DNA of 64,000 nucleotides, from positions 288,318,140-288,382,139 of the forward strand of contig CM046875.1 of assembly GCA_025667525.1 (NCBI GenBank). The letters are read 5' to 3'. The notes beneath the pieces are model-generated. The model searched no databases. It was not told the DNA's origin and was given only the letters and a program-made list of their open reading frames with translations. Every line of letters starts with the position of its first letter. Within the stretch, counting starts at the first letter, position 1. This document shows positions 59,478 to 64,000 of this stretch, one piece after another. Position numbers and translations under genes: made by a program. The DNA is from Glebionis coronaria (Eukaryota; Streptophyta; Magnoliopsida; Asterales; Asteraceae).

Positions 59478-62400
59478 ATGCAAACTCGCTCTAAAGCTAG
59501 ACGTGCTCGTAAACGAAGAAACAAATCACTCACTCTTTCTAGTGAGGAGTCTCCTATTGACGAACCCATTGTACGAGAAGAACCAACCATGGCGAATCGA
59601 ACTATGATGGAGTTACTTCAAGCACCCACCGAGGGTTATGGAGAAGCTATTGTGATTCCCGCAATCCTTGCGGAGAATTTTGAGGTGAAAACGGGTTTGT
59701 TGTCGATGATCCAAAACAACAAATTCCGTGGTGATGAGAGGGACAATCCGCACAACCATATCCGCCAATTTAATCGTCTTACCGCCACATGCAAATTCAA
59801 GGATGTCTCGAATGACTCGATTAAGATGATGCTTTTTCCGTATTCCTTAGCGGGGCCCGCTAAAATTTGGTTAGAGAAAGAGCCACCCAATTCTATATTA
59901 ACGTGGAAGGATCTCGTTTCAAAATTCGTGAACCAATTTTTTCCGCCCTCTAAGACTACGCATTTGAAGAACGAGATTTCTAAATTTTCACAAGAATCAA
60001 ATGAAAGTTTTTCTACGGCTTGGAATAGGTTTAAGGAGATGTTACATGAATGTCCTCATCATGGTTTTTCCGATTTGCACCAAATCGACACGTTTTACAA
60101 TGGACTTAACGATCATGAAAGAGATTATTTAAATGCCGCCGCGGGTGGTAATTTTTTGTGTAAAACGGTTGAAGAAGCTTTGGTCATAATCGAGAATAGG
60201 TCTAAGGTTTATAGCCCTCGTCACACACCGAGTGTTGCAAAAAGGGGCTCATCATCGTCTCAAAGTATCAATGCATTACATGATGAAGCAAATGAAGAAA
60301 ACCGATTTTTCGATAGATTTGCTAACCTTATGTCCCATTGGAAGGCTCAAGAAGCTTCCAACACCGATTCGGTTAAAGCGGTTTCTAAAAGTTGTTTGTC
60401 GTGTGGGGGAGCTCATGATCTTTCCGAGTGCATTACCGCGGATGGTAACACTTCGAATGCTTTTGTAGCCACGGGAACTTATAACCAAATCGGTCAAGGT
60501 TCACGTTCAAATCAAGCTCCACCCAATCAAAATGCTAATAATTATCGCAACAACAACAACCAAGGTGGAAATTACCAAGGAAATCAAAGGAATTATAACA
60601 AAGGTAATTACCAAAGTGGAAATGGGCAAATTTCAAATCAAAACCAAAACCGTGATTTTCAAAACAATGCCCAAGGTTTTCAAAACGATCACACCAAAAA
60701 TCTTCAAGGAGAATTTTTGAATTATGCAAAGGCTAATGATGCTAAGTTTGACAATATGCAACGTGAGATGGTTAGCTTAAGATCCGAGTTGAAAAACGAG
60801 CTTAAAAACGAACTTGCTAATGAACTTAAAACTCATGCTAATAAAATGGAAGGAAATGTCACACGACTCCAACAAAATCAACAAAAAATGGAGCAAGGAC
60901 AACATGAGATTAAGCAAGAATTGTTGAAAGCGGATGCTAGGCAATCTAAGTTTGAAGACCGTATGGCTAAAATGTTTGAAGCTATCATGTGTAAGCCCTC
61001 TTCTTCGGGTGGTCTTCCTAGTGATACCATCGTGAACCCGAAAGGAGAATTGAAGGTTATTGCCACTCGTAGTGGTAAAACTTTCAAAGAACCCATTTCT
61101 CGTCCAAGTACTTCTATGGAGAAGGAAAAAGAGAAAGAACCCGAGGTTGTGGTTGAAAAGGAGCAAATTGCAAGCCCACGAAGTACCGCTCAAACCACAC
61201 CTACGGTTGAACCAATACCAATCATGGAACCCGAGATTCCAAGGCCGATGCCTATGCCTAATTTGCCCCAACCCACACCACCTTTACCCTACCCATCAAG
61301 ACGAAACAAGGAAAAGGCACAAGAACGAAATAATTATCAATTTGAACTCTTTATGAAAATGTTTCGTGACTTGCATTTTAATATAAGTTTTGCCGACGCC
61401 TTAGTCATGATGCCTCGATTTGCCGCAAACTTCAAAAGTATGTTGAATAACAAAGAAAAATTGCAAAAATCGTCTAGTTGTTCTTCGGTTTTTCTAAGCC
61501 GCATACCTCAAAAAGTCGGTGATCCTGGAAAGTTTTTAATCCCATGTGCTATCCAAGACATGGAAGAATGATACGCCTTGGCCGATCTTGGTGCTAGTAT
61601 TAATTTGATGCCTCTCGAGATTTTTAAATCGCTCAATCTTCCAAATCTCACTCCTTCAAGAATGTCAATCGAAATGGCCGATCATTCTACGATTCTAGCT
61701 TGTGGAGTTTCCGAGGACGTCTTCGTGAAAGTTGGGAAATTCTATTATCCCGTAGACTTCATAGTTGTTGATATTCCCATCGATCCTAAAGTTCCGTTAA
61801 TTTTAGGTCGATCTTTTTTGGATACCTCGAGAGCACTTATCGATGTGCATGCAAGAAAAATCACTCTTCGTTTCAATGAGGAAGAACTCGTCATTAATGC
61901 AACCCAAAACTCCACTCTTTCTCATGTTTATTCGATCACATCTTTGTACGATGTCAATCCACTCAAAAACATTTGTCAAAAGATTTCAAATAGAGTTTTA
62001 GGAGTTGATAAAAATGAAGTTTCGTCCCCTCCGCCGATGGAGGTTAAGAGTGTTAAGCCTATGATTCCAATCTCGAGTGAATCTTCGGATGATGAATACG
62101 TTGATCCCGATGGGGAGGTTTTCTTTGTTGACAAAAGATTTGAAAACTTGCCACCACCTAAACCAAAACGCTTTCAAAATGTGAGAATTTTTAGTGTGAC
62201 TAACATTGTTTTAGATACACCAAATATTTTTGACATAATTAAATCGGGTTTTCACGAGGAGAGTGTTAAAGATGAAAAAGGAAAAGATTTTGAATTGAAT
62301 TTAAAAGATTTTTCTACAATTCTAACTCCGTCATCACCGCGTTTATTGAGTACTACAAGCTCGTCTTCTCCTTTTGACGATGCTTTGTGTGGACCTAGTG

Positions 62401-62708
62401 TGGGGGAAGCCCCTTATGTTCCCTCCCCTTTCTCCACCGAGGACGAGATATTTGATCCTGGAATTGCTTATATAGGGAAATCTCGGTCTTCCACCGATGC
62501 AATAAATGGAAAATCTTTTCATTTGATTGGTGCGAGTCTACCTCGAGTAGCTCAATGTTTTGCCTTACCCATTGTCCCACCCTTCTATTTCTTCTCTCCT
62601 ATTTTCTTCTATCCCATTGGGATTTGTGTTGGAGTTGTGTTATCTCGTCTTTCATCCGAAAACGAGGACGCTATCTTTGACCCCGGTATACGTTTATCGG
62701 ATTTTTAA
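59478..62708 (+). pseudogene. F gag-protease-tail polyprotein, one stop
   Basis: About 1,076 codons in one frame with a single TGA at 61569-61571. Start MQTRSKARRARKRRNKSLTL (59478; an in-frame ATG also lies at 59448). The gag core has WLEKEPPNSILTWKDLVSKF and FFPPSKTTHLKNEISKFSQE. A complete knuckle (CLSCGGAHDLSEC), an Asn/Gln-rich region, a long coiled coil (about 60720-60990), and a Pro-rich linker with PLPYPSRR follow. The protease has ADLGASINLMPLE and VPLILGRSFLDTSRALIDV. The tail has acidic patches, FDPGIAYIG (62451), a hydrophobic span FALPIVPPFYFFSPIFFYPI and a second FDPGI (62676). No polymerase. The TGA lies five codons before the protease Asp. Confidence 0.9.
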
Positions 62709-64000
62709 AGTACTCCACGTACTTTTGGGCCTTGTTTATCATGTAAGCCCCACCAAAAATTGACCAAACCATGATTATCCCTAAATGATCACATTTATGG
62801 GGATTCGAGTCGAGCTTCTGACTCGGTTATCAAAAACAAGGTGCCTCGTGGGGGAGACCCATGCTTATCCATGTACATATTATTGCCTTCTAATTAGTGT
62901 AATGTGAGGGGATTTGTGCCCTTCCAACCTTTGTTCCGTGGTTGTTTGTGCATTGTGTCTTTTAGATCATCATCTTCACGATTGGAGCCTCTCGTGTTCG
63001 TTTCATGGGAGCACTCGATCGTTTGATTTGGAGGCCATTCCCAATATCCATCATGATATATCCTTTTATGTTCTAACCTTAGGTTTTTAGCACACTTCAT
63101 AAACGGCTATTACTTAATGGTTACACCCTTTCCATGCTAGATTAGGCATTCGACTACGTCTCTAGTATGGGGGTGTTTGCACCCCTAGACTCGAAACATT
63201 GAGGACAATGTTTAACTTTAGTATGGGGGGGTGAATAGATACTTGCCTTGCCAAACCTTCACGCTTTCCAAAGTTTATCGTTTTGTTATCGTTTTCTTGC
63301 AAAATAAGGCTAAAAATGGCCAAATTTTAAAAATTTTCTCATGTTTTATAAGTGTTTGAAGACACGAATGTAGATTTTCCGATGGCGAGAATAAGAGTAA
63401 TTTTTTACTCGACCGTGCGTGTTGAGCACTTAGCTTTGATTCCTTAACTACACATTAGGCTAAGTCTCTTAAATGAGGACGAGAAATGATAAAGTTAATT
63501 ATAAGTTACTATGCTAAACGTAGAGTACTCGTATTCTTTCAAAAACTCATGTGTTCTCGTTGTTTGCTTATTCTCCCTTCGCATGTAAATATTTTTTGCT
63601 TAATAAATATTGACTTAGCGGTTTAGTTTTGATTGTTGGGTTTCTAGTCTTTTCTAGTAGCTTCCGTGTAATTAAATTGGGAAGACATTAAGGTATCGCC
63701 AGCGTCACGGTTTTGAAGTATTGGCACCCTAATAATCGAAAGCTTCACCCAATAATAAGATTTCAAGTGCTCACCTAAATCAAGCAAACAATTTGAAGCC
63801 CCACAAGGCCTAAAATCTATGCAAAATTGAAAGTGAATCAAGCCTTAATCTTCGAAGCTTTAAAGATCCAAAATTCGCTTTAGCGTGAGGATATACGTCT
63901 TTGGCTAATAAAACCACCGATGAGGCGGATAATAAAAGGCAAGGCAAGACCGAAGTCATAATAAAAGCTTCATGGCGAAGTTGAATAAAAGATGGAGGTA
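62709..64000 (+). other. F conserved 3' non-coding region
   Basis: No gene. It shares with E: CTCGGTTATCAAAAACAAG followed by GTGCCTCGTGGGGGAGACC (about 62822-62860), the AGGA-loop hairpin (63194) followed by a TAGTATGGGGGGG purine run, GAGGACGAGAAATGATAAAG with TTAATTATAAGTT (about 63476-63510), GTATTCTTTCA and TTCTCCCTTCGCATG. The polypurine tract and 3' LTR lie beyond the window. Confidence 0.7.
63194..63213 (+). other. AGGA-loop hairpin, element F
   Basis: AAACATTG-AGGA-CAATGTTT, a perfect 8 bp stem identical to that of E, although the surrounding sequence differs. Confidence 0.75.

Larger units (their letters stand above)
54758..64000 (+). mobile_element. F: Athila-like gag-protease element, 3' end outside the window
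   Basis: A 4 kb 5' LTR, a tRNA-Asp primer site (58734), a long gag-protease frame (59478-62708) and a 3' non-coding region with the same landmarks as E. The left edge is estimated: the antisense ORF of J ends near 54755, and TTGCATAAAA (54758) with ATATCAA (58730) are possible TTG...CAA ends. No RT or integrase is seen in the 1.3 kb after the ORF, as in E, but the element is not complete in the window. Confidence 0.8.

Noticed and set aside
60777..61271. 164 aa minus-strand ORF
   Set aside because: Shadow of the F gag-protease frame.

Overview
The window is plant nuclear DNA made almost entirely of LTR retrotransposons nested inside one another. No intact host gene, tRNA or rRNA gene is visible. 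The evidence is Ty1/Copia and Ty3/Gypsy polyproteins, long LTRs (0.44 to 4 kb), initiator-tRNA-Met and tRNA-Asp primer sites, and target duplications. The accessory ORF carried by the Copia elements and the style of the Gypsy polyproteins resemble what I remember from composites (Asteraceae: Tanacetum, Artemisia, lettuce). That family assignment is inference.

Layout. (1) 1-3248: 3' part of a Copia element (Copia-1), inserted in the gag of Gypsy A. (2) 3249-10976: the rest of Gypsy A, a chromovirus-like element with a 3.6 kb 3' LTR. (3) 10977-16532: older ground, holding a 1.43 kb solo Copia LTR (H), a small foldback element, decayed gene-like fragments including a minus-strand protein with 29-residue repeats, and the 3' part of a minus-strand Gypsy element (D). 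(4) 16533-53385: Gypsy B, close to A, with a 3.95 kb 5' LTR. Its one-frame Gag-Pol is split by other insertions. (5) Inside B: truncated Gypsy G (21720-25116) and Copia C (27625-49145, in the reverse-transcriptase domain). (6) Inside C: element E (36264-45945), Athila-like in its primer site and protease, coding only gag, protease and a membrane-type tail. (7) B's 3' LTR is cut by J (53386-about 54757), a minus-strand Tat-like element with a 583 bp LTR and an opposite-strand ORF. J is cut by F (about 54758 to the window end), a relative of E.

Relative ages follow from the nesting: B is older than G, C and J; C is older than E; J is older than F; A is older than Copia-1. All coding regions carry stops or frameshifts. 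F is the least damaged, with one in-frame stop in about 1,076 codons. Element boundaries come from repeated LTR ends, primer sites, polypurine tracts and target duplications (GAGCC for E, CATAC for C).

Most worth a second look: six Gypsy-type elements each carry, shortly before the 3' LTR or in the 3' non-coding region, a stem-loop with the same AGGA (or AGGG) loop but different, mutually compensating stems. E and F share a gag-protease-membrane-tail design without polymerase and a conserved non-coding 3' region. Two different Copia elements share an accessory ORF and a roughly 115 bp tandem repeat behind it. A 32 bp unexplained sequence sits between the 3' LTR of C and its target duplication.
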